Origin: Dromiciops gliroides
Taxonomy: Eukaryota; Chordata; Mammalia; Microbiotheria; Microbiotheriidae
NCBI RefSeq assembly: GCF_019393635.1
Contig: NC_057862.1
Span: 95,479,159 to 95,543,158, forward strand
Direction: 5' to 3'
DNA length: 64,000 nt
Part shown: positions 10,536 to 21,824 of the stretch, in pieces
How the letters are laid out: each line of letters opens with the position of its first letter
Numbering within the stretch: position 1 is the stretch's first letter
The notes under the pieces: model-generated
The model's database searches: none
Told to the model about the DNA's origin: nothing
The model's input: the letters and a program-made list of their open reading frames with translations, nothing else
Position numbers and translations under genes: made by a program

Positions 10536-10789
10536 AGAAAGGTTATTAAAGATGAAAAACGATTTATTACTGATTGGTTCTGTTGTTGCTTAGAGAGAGG
10601 GCAAGCCAGGAAGACCTTCCAAGGCCTACCTCTGAATCTGATTGGGCAAATCACTCTGCCTCAGGCAACTTTCTGGTGTAGATCTGCTTTAGGAGGAGAG
10701 AATTCTTCACACCAAGAAATCTTAGATCTAACTCAGCCTCCCCATTTTTCAAGATAAAAGGGTCCATTCTTTTTCTATATGCAAACTGC

Positions 10790-11010
10790 GAACATTTTAT
10801 TAAGGGCCTGCTCTATTTATATTATACATACATAAATAATATAATATATGTAATATATTCACTTTACATAGTTACGTGTGTTACATATATGTCTATATGC
10901 ACACACAAAATTATGTGTGTATGCACACATGCAAGGCATTATGTGAGGTGGTAGGAACACAGAGACAAAAATGAAATCACCCCTGCCTTCAAAGAGCTTG
11001 TACTTTTCCA
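10790..11010 (-). repeat. L2 3'-end fragment with internal AT/CA repeat
   Basis: 'cattttattaagggcctgct' and 'ggaacacagagacaaaaatg' to 'caaagagcttgtac' are antisense L2 3' sequence. A (TA)/(CA)-rich stretch at 10815-10930 has expanded between them. Confidence 0.55.
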
Positions 11011-11264
11011 GGTGGAAGCAACCAATGCACTGGTGTTCTTCCTGTTGTGGAAGGATAATTTGAGAAGCATACTAATAATAACTGGGGGATCAGAAAATTT
11101 GGCTTCCACTAGAATGTGGCCCCTGAGCTTCCAACTCCTAGCCTTTGTACTGTCCACACTTGCCCTTTGCAAAATCAGAAACCTGCCCAAGGAATTTTTT
11201 TTTCCTATCTCATCTGTCATTTTGGAACAATTCCACAGGGAAAGGGATTGAATAAACCTTCTTG

Positions 11265-11425
11265 TAGTGGGAAGACTATTGCACTGGGAATTAAGGTTTT
11301 GGTTTCTCCTAATTTGCTATGTGAGCTGGGCTGAAGCAAATCTTTTGGGGGCTTAGTTTCTTTATCTGAAAAATGAGAGGTTGGACTATGTAATTTCTAA
11401 GGCTGCTTTCTTCTCCAAGATTACT
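11265..11425 (+). repeat. MIR-like SINE fragment
   Basis: Contains 'gggaagactattgcactggg', 'tatgtgagctgggctgaag', 'agtttctttatctgaaaaat' and 'ttggactatgtaatttctaa'. Confidence 0.5.
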
Positions 11426-11429
11426 ACTG

Positions 11430-12370
11430 TATGTTGCTAGTGGTGAGAATAAAGGATTTGTGTTTTTCCATTGCTATATTTTCTTAAAAATATTTTTGTA
11501 TTTCTGTGAGAAATATTTTAATACACTAAATTACTTGAAATAAAGATTTTTTTGATTGTTTTGTTTTTAAAGAGGCATGAATAGTTGTTCCTTATGATTA
11601 TAGTTGTCTTTGTCATTTTAAAATGACTTAATTTTTTTTTTTCAGTTAATGCAGAAAACCTTCAAGGTGCCATAGTCTCTTTTCTAGTCATTTGGGTTGA
11701 AGTTCTTGGTTTTTTTTTTTTATTTATTTAGTTAAGGAGATATTTAGCCATTATTTAAAGTTAGCTTTGGTAATATAGGTTCATTAATTAAAATTTAGAT
11801 AGACGTATTTGAATAGTGCCTGGGTACTTTGGGTCCTTTTCTGAGTAATCAGAAAAGGAAAATAAGAAATTATTTGATGCTTTACATGTTTTAGTACTTA
11901 GGTTTTTCAAAATTAATCTTTTATCTGGAATTTTCATTTGAAAAGCTTACCACTTTCAGTAATTTAGAGACTCAACTAGCTGGGTCACTGATGAAAACGA
12001 ATAGGTAATTTGCATAAAGGGCTAATTTATTATGTCCCCTGGGCATTTCTTTCATCTTGCCTTCCATTCTAATTAATGCTCAGAGAGGGTCTAGCATGGT
12101 GTCAGAAATTAGGGGTGAAAGCAGGCATTGTTAACCTTCATTTTTTTCATCTTCCTTGATATTGTAACCATTCCTGGTCCATGGCCAGAGAGTTATCCAA
12201 AGCTGGGAGAATATACTGGGTGTCCTGTGTTAGATTTGGGATCTTTCCTTCTTTGATATTGTAAAAATGAAGATGATTCAGGGTAGCTTCTCCAGTTCTA
12301 GAGGGATTTGTAAACTATATATAGAGGGAAGATAGCAGTGGCTTAATTATTTCTAAACATAAGCACTCTA
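11430..12370. other. AT-rich intronic sequence, nothing recognised
   Basis: AT-rich, with poly-T runs near 11632 and 11711. No recognised repeat or exon. Confidence 0.45.
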
Positions 12371-13130
12371 GTAAGAAAAACAACCACAACCAAAAAAACA
12401 AAAAAACAACCCAACTCCTTAAAAAGCTGTCCAGAAATTTGTTTCAATTGGTTCCGGCTGTGGTAAAGCCAGCTGTGTGAGAGTTACACAGCTGAGAATG
12501 CCAAGAGAACAAGCAATTTCTTCAAAAATCAATTGCAATTTACTCCCACTAAATTGGCCAAAGTACTGCCCTGACGAAGTATTAGCATATGACGAACTTT
12601 CGATCATATGGCCAAATTCTCCTATTTTGGGCCAAACCATCATTTCCTTTGGGATGGTGCCCATCACAGAGCTCTGGGAATGGGAGAATCTTCAATCCTG
12701 CACCATTTTTTATCTTGGCACGTTATTTGTTGGTGGACCCCGCTGTTAGGTTCTCACAGGCCTTATTTAAAATTTGGGAGATCATCTCAGCATTGTGCAA
12801 ATGAGCTCATGATTCTGTTTTGGGGCCAGAAGAGAGCCCTATCCCCTGCTGATCTTTCTTCCCAACTCTTCCTTTTGCTTCTCCCCCTTGAAAACAAAAC
12901 AAAACAGCATTTGACACAATTCCCTCTGAGTTGATATATTCACTAACACCTATCATTTTAGTATTTAGCACTGAATTTTGATGGAGTTTTTAATTGACTC
13001 CTGAAATACAGGACACACACGCTATTAAAACCACTCCTGCGTAGCTGTAAAAATATTAACCAAAGAATTAATTTCTGGATGCTCTCTTTCTCATTTCAGT
13101 GTGAGGAGAGCTTCTAAAGTAGAACAAAAT
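12371..13130. other. repeat-free island, possible conserved non-coding element
   Basis: No transposon is recognised over about 750 bp. Two CATATG sites lie at 12587 and 12605, close to the dyad-like 'tcgatcatatggcc'. 'aatcaattgcaatttactcc' has the look of clustered homeodomain/CAAT-type sites. Constraint is only inferred. The 90-codon ORF at 12477-12749 has no recognisable homology. Confidence 0.3.
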
Positions 13131-14261
13131 GCCTTGGGCCATTTTTTCTAATGTTGCAGTATAAATAGCATTACACAGTGGTAAGGAGAGGAATTCTTAG
13201 TTCTACTTTTCTTTTTTTTTATAAGGTGACCTAATGTTACTTATTTGTCTATAAGTACGTGGAATTTACACTTTTTAAAAGTTTGTGGTACTTTTTTTTC
13301 TGAAGGCTAATTATTTGCCTAGGTTTAATTCTGATATCCTTAGTATATGATCCTCTTGTGAACAGTTAAGGTATGGCACCAAATCCTTGGACCAATGCAG
13401 ATCTTCTGTGCAGTTAGTCCTAGAAACTTGCCTGCAGTACTGAGAGATTAAGGGACTTGGCACTGCCTGTGTACAGTATATATCCGAGGTTAAGACTTGA
13501 ATCCAGGTCTTCTTTACTCTGAGGTCTGCTTTCGAAACACTGAACTGCTGCCTCCCTAAGACACTTGGTAATTATGGAAATGAGTATTGACCTTGTTTCT
13601 AGTAGGAATGGTACAGTGGGTTTCTAGAAGGTACATGGATACAAAATGCGGCATTGATCCCTCTTAGTAGACTGTAGCTTTCCAAATAAAGCCTTAGTAA
13701 TAAGACTCTAAGACAGATGAAAATTATTAGGGTTTTTAATGGAAGCATAATCTTGTAGGTGTAGGAATGGCAAACTGAATAAGGTAGGGAATAAATGTAT
13801 TATAAATAGAACTATACTTGAAGGGAGAATTGATTATTTTTCCTCTGTAATAATGAACATGATAATAAATCAAAATGGGGTAATAATAGTATACATAGTG
13901 GTAAAATAAGTTTTGAGGTTTTCCCTGTTCAAAATGTAAACATTTCCTTATATATAATATATGATAATTATTTTATTATTATTAAAAATTTATATATAAT
14001 ATATAAAAATAAATACATATATTTCCTTCTATATTAGTCAGTGGGTACTGACTAATCAGGATATTAATGGATTCTATGGTGGTGGCCAAATGTTTTAGGA
14101 AGAAGTAATTTTTTTTTTTGTATTTTCTATCAGTATTCTTCAGTTTTCATAGAACATACTTTTCTTCCAAATGAAGGGTGCATTTGTGTGACTATTAATT
14201 GGATCTCTATAGCAATGAAAATATAACCAGGGGATACTAGATAATGTTCTTTCACTGTTAG
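13131..14261. other. AT-rich intronic sequence with SINE remnant
   Basis: A degraded antisense SINE piece lies around 13440-13560 ('acttgaatccaggtcttc', 'aactgctgcct'). A TA-rich tract occupies 13950-14025. Otherwise nothing was recognised. Confidence 0.4.
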
Positions 14262-14265
14262 AAAC

Positions 14266-14627
14266 TGTAACGATTGGAATGACGCCACCTGCTGGAGACT
14301 TCCTGTAGAAATGAGGTGAACGTCTCTGAGGGCAAGACCATGCGTCTTTTCTTTGGCATCAGGAAGTGATGTTTGCTTGTGGGAGGAAGAAAGGGGGAGC
14401 CTGGCGCTCTGACTCAGGCTTTTTTCCTGGGTACTCTGGCGGAGAGGGAAGCTAGAAATGTGCTCTCCCTTTAATAGATAGATGAATGTAGGCCTTTCTC
14501 TCTCTTTACCAAATTCTTATTCTCCTTAATAAATGCTTAAAAGTCTAACTCTTGCTAAAGCTTATAATTTATTGGCGACCACTCATTAGATATTTGAGAC
14601 AGTTTAGCTAGAATTTTAGCTTTAACA
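14266..14627 (+). mobile_element. solitary LTR of an endogenous retrovirus
   Basis: The element begins TGTAACG and ends TTTAACA, so it has the TG...CA termini of an LTR. It is flanked by a 4 bp duplication AAAC (14262-14265 and 14628-14631). A polyadenylation signal AATAAA lies at 14528-14533. No gag, pol or env lies beside it, so it is a recombined solo LTR. A 4 bp duplication fits the class I (gammaretrovirus-like) group, but the family name cannot be fixed here. Confidence 0.8.
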
Positions 14628-14729
14628 AAACCCAGATCCTTCATCTTGGTGATGTGCCAGTTACAATGGTTCCTCTTCTAGAAGCTTCATACATAGAAAC
14701 TACACCATGATAAATATGCTAAATGCTAT

Positions 14730-15060
14730 CATTTCAAGACCCAAGAGAAAACTGAGGCTGGAGGAGCCAGAGGAGGCTTCCTGGGATTTGAGTTAGACTT
14801 TGAGGGATGGCAATAATTTGGATAGGGGAAGGTTCTTGAGGTGGGGGCAAAGGAAGAATGGGGTGTTTTCTGGTGATCGGAGGTATCACCAGACTTGGAA
14901 AGCATGCGAAACTTGGATAGGATTATAGACAGGGCAGACAGTGAGATCAATCTCAGCTGAGGGAGGAGCTCATTAGGATGCAACTGAAAGTCTGTTTATA
15001 TTGGTAGAGTGCTGTCATGAAGAAGGGTCTTAATGTAATAGGAAATCTGACACCTTCCAA
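14730..15060. repeat. possible L2-related fragment
   Basis: Purine-rich text ('ggaggagccagaggaggc', 'ttgagttagactttgaggg') resembles the antisense of the L2 coding region, as at 38970-39440. The match is weak. Confidence 0.3.
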
Positions 15061-15424
15061 GAAGGGGGGCAATGGACCATGAGGAAAATAGTCTTTGATG
15101 AAGATGAGTCTGTCATGCATTGAGTGGAAGGATGCCTTGTTTCTCTTTCCTTCATCACTTTGATCCCCTGCAGTGGGCTCAAGTGGTTTCTTTCTCTTCA
15201 GATGCCTGGGCAGCTCCTGGAGCCAGGGTTGCTCTTCTGACTGGGAGGAATGGAATTTCCGTACAGTTAGATGCTGTTTGGGTAATCAATGTATTGGATT
15301 GTTTGTTTCTCATTTATTTTTCTATCCAGTTTTATGGATGTCTTGTATTCTGTGTCACTTGGCTGTTGTCCATGGTAAATCAGGCCGGAGAGTATCCAGA
15401 CCAGCACAACCAGTTTGGTGAGGC

Positions 15425-15838
15425 GGTCTTGAACTCATGCCCTGGGGGGTGGGGGAACTTTTATAAAGAACTGGAGATATTTGGCCCAGGAGAAGAGAAG
15501 GGGTGAGGTGGGGCATGATAGCTGTCTTCAGGCATTTGGTGGACTGAAAATGAAGATGGAATAGATTTGCTCTACTTGGCACCAGAGAACAAAACTAGGG
15601 GCTGTGGGGTAGAGTGGCAAAGAGGTGGGGCTTGAGGGGAGGAAGAGAATGCTGAGAGTGAGCCAGCCATCCCCACAATAGAGCTGGCTGCCTTGGGAGG
15701 TAGTAAGTTCCCCATCACTGGAGGTCTTCAAGAAAAGAAAACCTGGTTGACCATTTGTTAGCTGTGGTATAGGAATGGCTTTTGTTCAGGTACGGCCTGG
15801 ATTAGACTGCCTGAGGTCTCTGTTAACCAGGAGATTCT
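15425..15838 (+). repeat. CR1/L3 LINE 3' end
   Basis: 'gaacaaaactaggggctgtg', 'ccttgggaggtagtaagttc', 'cactggaggtcttcaag' and 'gattagactgcctgaggtc' follow the 3'-end order of the L3/CR1 LINE clade. Old and 5' truncated. Confidence 0.7.
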
Positions 15839-15840
15839 TA

Positions 15841-16168
15841 AATTCCGTAAAATTATAATCTTTGTTTTTTTAAATCTTCATAAAAAATGGAAAGTTGCTG
15901 AATTTTGGGGAAAAAAATAAACTTGGAATGGCAGAGATGCCCAATAACCTGAGGATAATACAACATGAAAATAGAAAGTGAAGGAACTAACTGCTGATAG
16001 CTGAGAAAGTAATTATTACATTTCACATAGCTAGTTAGTAAGAAATTAGACTTTTAAAATATTTTTTTCAGTTTTATGGAGAGTATATATGCTACAGATT
16101 TAATGATTAGATGTCGTTTTGTTATTGCTTATTCCCCTCTCCCACTTGCCTAGTCTTCCTCTTAATAA
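15841..16168. other. intronic sequence, nothing recognised
   Basis: AT-rich; nothing recognised. Confidence 0.4.
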
Positions 16169-16180
16169 TCTATTTAGAGG

Positions 16181-16350
16181 GGGCAGCGAGGTGGCACAGT
16201 GAATAGAGCACCGGCCCTGGAGTCAGGAGTACCTGAGTTCAAATCCGGCCTCAGACACTTAACACTTACTAGCTGTGTGACCCTGGGCAAGTCACTTAAC
16301 CCCAATTGCTTCACTAAAAAAACAAAAACAAAAACAAAAAAACAAAAAAA
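16181..16350 (+). mobile_element. young marsupial tRNA-SINE, subtype A
   Basis: Sense copy with tRNA A-box 'gtggcacagtg', B-box 'gttcaaatccgg', core, 'ccccaattgcttcact' and an (AAAAAC)n tail. An 11/12 bp duplication flanks it ('tctatttagagg' 16169-16180; 'tccatttagagg' 16351-16362). Confidence 0.92.
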
Positions 16351-16362
16351 TCCATTTAGAGG

Positions 16363-17405
16363 AGACATTGTTAACCAGGATCCATAATTTTAAAAATTGA
16401 TAATGGCAGTTCAATATAATCTATTTCCTTGTAATCTTATGATTATTTTATTCATTTGAAAACATTGTTCTGACAAAAAAGTGTCCACAAGCTTTACCAG
16501 ATTGCCAGAAATGTAAGTTCTGTCCCAAGGAAAGTGTACAAGCCCTCATGGAGCATCTTCTCATCTTCCATTGTCAGGGGTAGTTAATAGTGCATCTATA
16601 TTTTAGGTAGGAAGTAGGACACTCTCTCCTAACAAGTTGTGTTGTGTGAATTCACCATCCTTTCCCCAATTCCTTACTATGGCATGATTTGGCTGGTGAT
16701 CCATTTGTTGTTCAGCCCAGTGGTTTCTAAAGAGAGGAGTGGCAATGTGTGTGTGTGTGTCTTCCCCCTCCCACACACATTTATAATGCAGGCATACATT
16801 TATGCATGTGAAAGCATTTATGCGTGTCTCTGCATATGGAAGTATGGGGAAAAAAATCACACTACCCTAGACTTTTTCTTGTTGCACTAGAAGAATGTTT
16901 TTCTAAATGGTATGTTTGCAAACAAAGTAGAAACAGTTGAAGCATTGTTTTCTATTAGCAGTGGAAGGTTCACTAACTACAGTTATTTTTTATTCTTGTC
17001 TTCCAAATTGTAATTTTAAAAGATGAGGCATTTCATATTCAAGAGTTTCCTTTGTCTGAAATAAATTATTCATTTCTACCCAGTTTCAGAAACAATGAAC
17101 ATAATACTTAATGCATCACAATTAAGCTTGTGTAGCTTCATATAAAATTATGTTCTCTGTGTTTTGGTGAAAAACAGAGCAGTATGTTCTATATTTTCAA
17201 GACATTTGTTCCATATAAGCAAAAATTAAAGGAAAAAGACACTCAGAGCTGGTTTTCTTTTTCTTTTTTTTCCCATTAGTGGTGGAGAGAAGGGAATAGA
17301 CATTTTGGGAAAATCACTATACTTAAAAGACCTGGGTTCAAGAGGTTCCAGTTCGGATACTTCCTCACGAAATTATACTGATCAAATGATAATGAGTGGT
17401 GTTTT
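16363..17405. other. intronic sequence, nothing recognised
   Basis: AT-rich unique-looking sequence with a short (TG)7 near 16747. No repeat family was recognised. Confidence 0.4.
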
Positions 17406-17407
17406 AG

Positions 17408-17640
17408 AGAGAGTCTTTAGGTTTATAAAGTGACGTACGTACATTATTATCTCATATCATCTTCATACTCCTCTGAAGGAGGTACAGGGTATTATTATCC
17501 CTATGTTAGGAGAAAGAAATCAAGATTCCCAGAGGTAGTGACTCACTCATGGTCTAAGGGCCGGTAAGTTTCAGAGACAGAATTCAAACTCAGGTCTTTT
17601 CTGATTTTCATTTCAGTCATATGGCCTACTTCACAGGATG
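17408..17640 (-). repeat. MIR/THER-like SINE
   Basis: 'ttataaagtgacgtac', 'tattatctcatatcatcttc', 'tattattatccctatg' and 'attcaaactcaggtctttt' show the antisense layout of a long CORE-SINE. Confidence 0.55.
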
Positions 17641-17714
17641 GCCATGAAGAAAGTGTTTGATATTTTATAAAGTCCTAGAGTATTGTTATCAACAACAACA
17701 ATAACTATGTATTG

Positions 17715-17970
17715 ATGCAGCTAGTGACACGGTGGGTAGGGTACTGGGTTTAAAATCAGGAAGACTCATCTTCCTGAGTTCAATTCCAGCCTCAGACACT
17801 AGCTGTGTGATCCTGGGCAAGTCAATTAACACTGTTTACCTCACTTTCCTCATCTGTAAAATGAGTTGGAGAAGGAAATGGCAAACCACTTCTGTATCAG
17901 TGCCAAGAAAACCCCAAATGGGGTCATGAAGAGATGATTACAACTAGAAAAACTGCCGAAACAACAAAAG
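17715..17970 (+). mobile_element. RTE-tailed CORE-SINE (MAR1-like)
   Basis: It has a tRNA-like head 'gcagctagtgacacggtggg', core 'agctgtgtgatcctgggcaa', middle 'ggagaaggaaatggcaaacc', and tail 'ccaaatggggtcatgaag'. It ends in an ACAACA-type repeat. The tail matches the end of RTE elements. Confidence 0.75.
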
Positions 17971-18054
17971 TAGCTAAGTATAACATTCCATAATTTACTA
18001 GTCTATAATCATGTTCCTTTGAACAGATTTTGAACATACTAGTGACTGTAAAAG

Positions 18055-18195
18055 GCAGTTCTGTGTAGTGGAAAGATCACTGACACTAGAATTAAAAGAA
18101 TTTGACCAAACAGCTTCACCTTCCTAGGTGGGCACAGTTTCCTTATCTGTAAAATAAGGTGGTTGGACTTAAATGGTCTAAGATCCCTTCAGTAA
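18055..18195 (+). repeat. MIR-like SINE fragment
   Basis: 'gtagtggaaagatcactgac', 'tttccttatctgtaaaataa' and 'ggttggacttaaatgg' in MIR order. Confidence 0.5.
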
Positions 18196-18689
18196 CTAGA
18201 AAAATGAGTATATGATTTATTAGATATAAACTAATTTTGGAGCCAGCTAGATAAGTTGTGAGGCATTGTAGTCATAAGCATATATTTTACTATTTTTTAG
18301 GGGAAAATGTTAATTGGAATTTCTCTCAGTTCTGTCATGGGGTACTCTTGTGCTTTATCTGACTTTATAAACCAGGGAAAAGTGTGTGTGTTTGGGTGCC
18401 CGGTGGGATTATAAATGGAAAACCCCATCAGATTTGAAGAGTTGAAGAGTTGATGGGGGTGGCTTTGCTAAGCTTCTTGGGAACCTACTGAATCAAGTGC
18501 ATATTCACACTGTGGGAAAAATCCAAGTCATTATCAGACCTGAACTTACGGTGAAAACAGACAGAAAAACCTCTTGTAATTTTAAGGTACTTCAGAGTTT
18601 GCCTTCCTGAAGGTGGAGAAAGAGAAACAGTTTCCCTTTATATCAGCATAGCCTTTTTTTGCATGTTGGAGCAGTATGAGACCTCAAGA

Positions 18690-18730
18690 TGACTAACATT
18701 TACATAGCACTCTCTGCAGGCAATGTGCTT
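18690..18730 (-). repeat. MIR/THER-like SINE, left part split by L1
   Basis: 'taacatttacatagcactct' followed by 'gcaggcaatgtgctt' is the tail-proximal part of an old SINE. Its remainder resumes at 19401-19606, after the L1 and a young SINE. Confidence 0.5.
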
Positions 18731-18738
18731 AAGACTAA

Positions 18739-19234
18739 AGTTTTTCTGGAAAGACTTACATGAATTGATGCTGAGTGAAATGAGCAGAACCAAGAGAGCA
18801 TTGTACACAGTATCAGCAACATTGTGTGATTATCATTTGTGATAGACAGCTCTTCTTAGCAATGCAAAGATCCAAGATAATTCCAAAGGACTCATGATGG
18901 AAAAAGCTTTCCACATCCAGAACAAACAAACAAAAAACAAAACTGTGGAATCTGGATGCAGATTGAACCCTACTGTTTCTACTTTTTTGTTATTTTTTCT
19001 TTTTTGAGGTTTTCCCTTGTGTTCTGATTCTTCTTTCACAACATGACGAATGCAGAAACATGTTTAATGAGATTGTACATATATAACCTATATTATATCA
19101 GACTGCTTTCTGTCTTGGGGAGGGAAGAGAGGGAGGGAGAAAATTTGGAACTAGAAATCTTATAAAAACAAATGTTAAAAACTGTCTCTATGTGTAACTG
19201 GAAAATAATAAAGTACTTTTATGATTTAAAAAAG
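18739..19234 (+). mobile_element. L1 3' end, 5'-truncated
   Basis: It begins in the last codons of ORF2 ('gaattgatgctgagtgaaat') and runs through the marsupial L1 3' UTR to 'ggaaaataataaagtac' and an A-rich end. A short duplication 'aagactaa' flanks it (18731-18738; 19235-19242). Confidence 0.82.
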
Positions 19235-19254
19235 AAGACTAACATTTTTATCTT

Positions 19255-19399
19255 TTTTTTTTTTTTGGTTTGGCAGTTGGGGTTGACTTGCCCAGGGTCG
19301 TACAGATAGTAAGTCTCAAGTGTCTGAGGGCAAATTTGAACTCAGGTCCTCCTGACTCTAGGGCTGGTGCTCTATCTACTGTGCCACCTAGTGGCCCCT
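19255..19399 (-). mobile_element. young marsupial tRNA-SINE
   Basis: Poly-T start, 'ggcagttggggttgacttgc' and head 'ccacctagtggcccc'. A 15 bp duplication with one mismatch flanks it: 'taacatttttatctt' at 19240-19254 and 'taacgtttttatctt' at 19400-19414. The core carries small deletions. Confidence 0.88.
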
Positions 19400-19400
19400 T

Positions 19401-19606
19401 AACGTTTTTATCTTATGGAGCTTAACAGTAACCACGGGAGTTAGGTGCTACTAGTATTCCTACTTTACAGTCGAGAAAACTGAAGCAAACAGTCTTAAGT
19501 GACTTGTCCAGAGTCACATAGCTAGGAAGTATCAAAGGTTGGATTTGAACTCAGGTCTTCCTGACTCCAGGCCTGGCACTCTATCCACTGTACCATTTAG
19601 CTGTCT
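19401..19606 (-). repeat. MIR/THER-like SINE, right part
   Basis: 'ctactttacagtcgagaaaa', 'aagtgacttgtccagagtc' and 'ttgaactcaggtcttcct' continue the SINE begun at 18690. Confidence 0.6.
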
Positions 19607-20329
19607 TAGGAGCTATGTAGTCAGTCTACCTAATCTTAGAGATGAGAAAACTGGAGCCCAACGAGAAGATGTGAAATATTGGCCAAGATCAAACAGCATC
19701 ATAAAAGCAGAACCGGGAGTGTAACTCAGGGGTCCCAATTCCCTTGCAAATCATCTTTCCTGCAGAGAATATTGCTGTTGTAAAATCTTTATCCCTATGG
19801 AGGCAGGGGAATTAGGGAAGGTCACCTGGGGTCACAATGTGGCACATTTAAGATTCATTCAGAGTACTAACTTTTTTTCAGAGGCAGAGGAAGCTTTCAT
19901 AGGAGTGGGATGGTGAGAAGTTCTATATAGCCAGTCAGTTCTTTTGGAAGTAGGTCCAGCTACCTCCGATGCATCACTGTGAAAGATGGATCTCTGGATG
20001 CCATGGTTGCCAAGTGGAGACTCTGGACTGTGTTTCCTCACTGCCATCTTTTTAGAAATCTATGACAAGAAGCCTGTGCTTTGTCTTAAAAACAAAAAAC
20101 AAAAAACAAACAACAACCTGAAACAAGTGTTCTGCAATCCAGCCATGTCACCTATTTATTTTCATTCTGTTGTCCTATAGTAACTTTGCTTAGTAACTAA
20201 GGACTTCTGCAGCCACCTAGGGTAAGATGCAATAATAAATACCAAGTAGAGGGTTAGTCATTCACCCACTCCTTCTTAAACTAAGAAAGAATACAGAAAG
20301 TATATATGGATAAGACCTTCATTTCCTTC
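19607..20329. other. intronic sequence, little recognised
   Basis: A short MIR-like remnant may lie at 19630-19720. An A/C-rich run (AAAACAA)n lies at 20084-20112. Otherwise unique-looking. Confidence 0.4.
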
Positions 20330-20458
20330 TAGGTATACTGCTTGGATTCATCTCTATCACTGAGGGCAGGGACTGCCTTTCTTTTTCTTATTTATATCTC
20401 TGGTACCAATCATGCTGCTTGGCATGTAGTAGCTTCTTAATAAATGTTTATTGCCTTG
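20330..20458 (+). repeat. L2 3' terminus
   Basis: 'gagggcagggactgcctttc' and 'tcttaataaatgtttattg' are the sense L2 3' end. Confidence 0.65.
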
Positions 20459-21820
20459 TATTTTACTTCCTGGAAATCGTCCTTCCTCAAATCTGGCCTG
20501 CAGTTTGTTATGGATGTTCCTTAGAGACTGAGTAGATATTATAGCCCCTCAACTTGAAGGTAAATTGGATAATCCTGAGTTGCATGTGGAATTTGCCTTT
20601 TAGCATTTTATCTTCTTTTTAGAAGTTTTAATTAATGCCTTCTTATACGCATCTCTCTCCCAGTGTGGCTAAGCACAACAAACCACACAGCATAACCAAA
20701 ACATAGTGGCCATGTCACCTGATGTTATAGTCACCATGCCACACCCATAAACCCCCAGCACTCCAACCAGGGGAAAACTGTGCATTCTCTTTTCTGGGGC
20801 CAAGATCAGTCACTATAATCACACAGCAATTAAACTTTGCTCTATTATAGAACAACATTTTAGGTAAACTACAGTTTTGAGACATAGATGCCTAGCAAAT
20901 ATTTACCCTAGATGTAAAACAGAAATTAAATTCTGCTTAAAAAACCCCAATATAGAAGAATTTGCTCTCAAGGGTGGTTATATGTGTAAATAACAGATGC
21001 TTTCATTGATATTTCTCATTCATTCCAGGTGACTTGTATAGTATCAGAAGGCTTACAGAGAAACCTTGCCAGGTTGTCCAGCACTGACTTTTTTCCCATA
21101 GCAGCCTCCTCTGTCTTCTGTTACCATTGTATTGGGCAATGGAGTGGGGGGCAAATGAGAAAGATCAGGGAACCATTGAACAGTTGGGCTGCCTTCCAAC
21201 CTACTACTTCAGCCCATTTGCTCACTTATTATCCATTCATTATTTCACCTGGGTGTCCCCTCTAAGGATCATCCTTCCCCCTAGTGACTCTTGTCTTATA
21301 TTTTTTATTAGCTCTGGGAGTCTTCTACCCTTGGTGGAAGGAATTCTTGTTGATGGGCTTTGCTATTTCTTCTCAGTCCCGCTTTTAAGATCCCTGGGGC
21401 TTAAATGGCTAAGCTGCCTTCTTTCATTTTCTCCATGTACTGGGGGATATAATATAAACTATACTTTTCTATCTGTTGGGTGTTTTTTTTTCTCCCTGGC
21501 TTTTAGGTATAAGAGTTCAATTAACTCCTCCTCAGGTGCCAAACTCCTACAGGATGGGGAAGATGAATTATCTTTATAGAAGTTAAGAGACTGGATTCCA
21601 GTCCTAGAAATGTCAGCAAGCAGTTGTCTGACACTTTCCAAGTCACTCCCCAAGCCTCAATTTCCTCATCAATATAATGAGGTGATTGCTAAGGTTTCTG
21701 TGATTGTATGGTGTTTTAGACAGTGCTAGATGCTTTTTAGTTCTAAGTGTCTTTTGAAAGATGATGACAGAGTGGTGTCCTGGGGGGAGGTGGAATCAGA
21801 GTTTAAATGACAGTTCTGCC
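20459..21820. other. intronic sequence, nothing recognised
   Basis: Unique-looking or very diverged. The 150-codon ORF at 21127-21579 shows no known domain and ends within a T-rich region, so I do not call it a gene. Confidence 0.4.
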
Positions 21821-21824
21821 CCTT

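Noticed and set aside
16181-16319. Possible tRNA gene (A- and B-box present)
   Set aside because: The same unit recurs about 17 times with A-tails and target duplications, so it is a tRNA-derived SINE.
21127-21579. 150-codon ORF on the plus strand
   Set aside because: No homology, signal or splice context was found. It is plausible as chance in a region with few stops.
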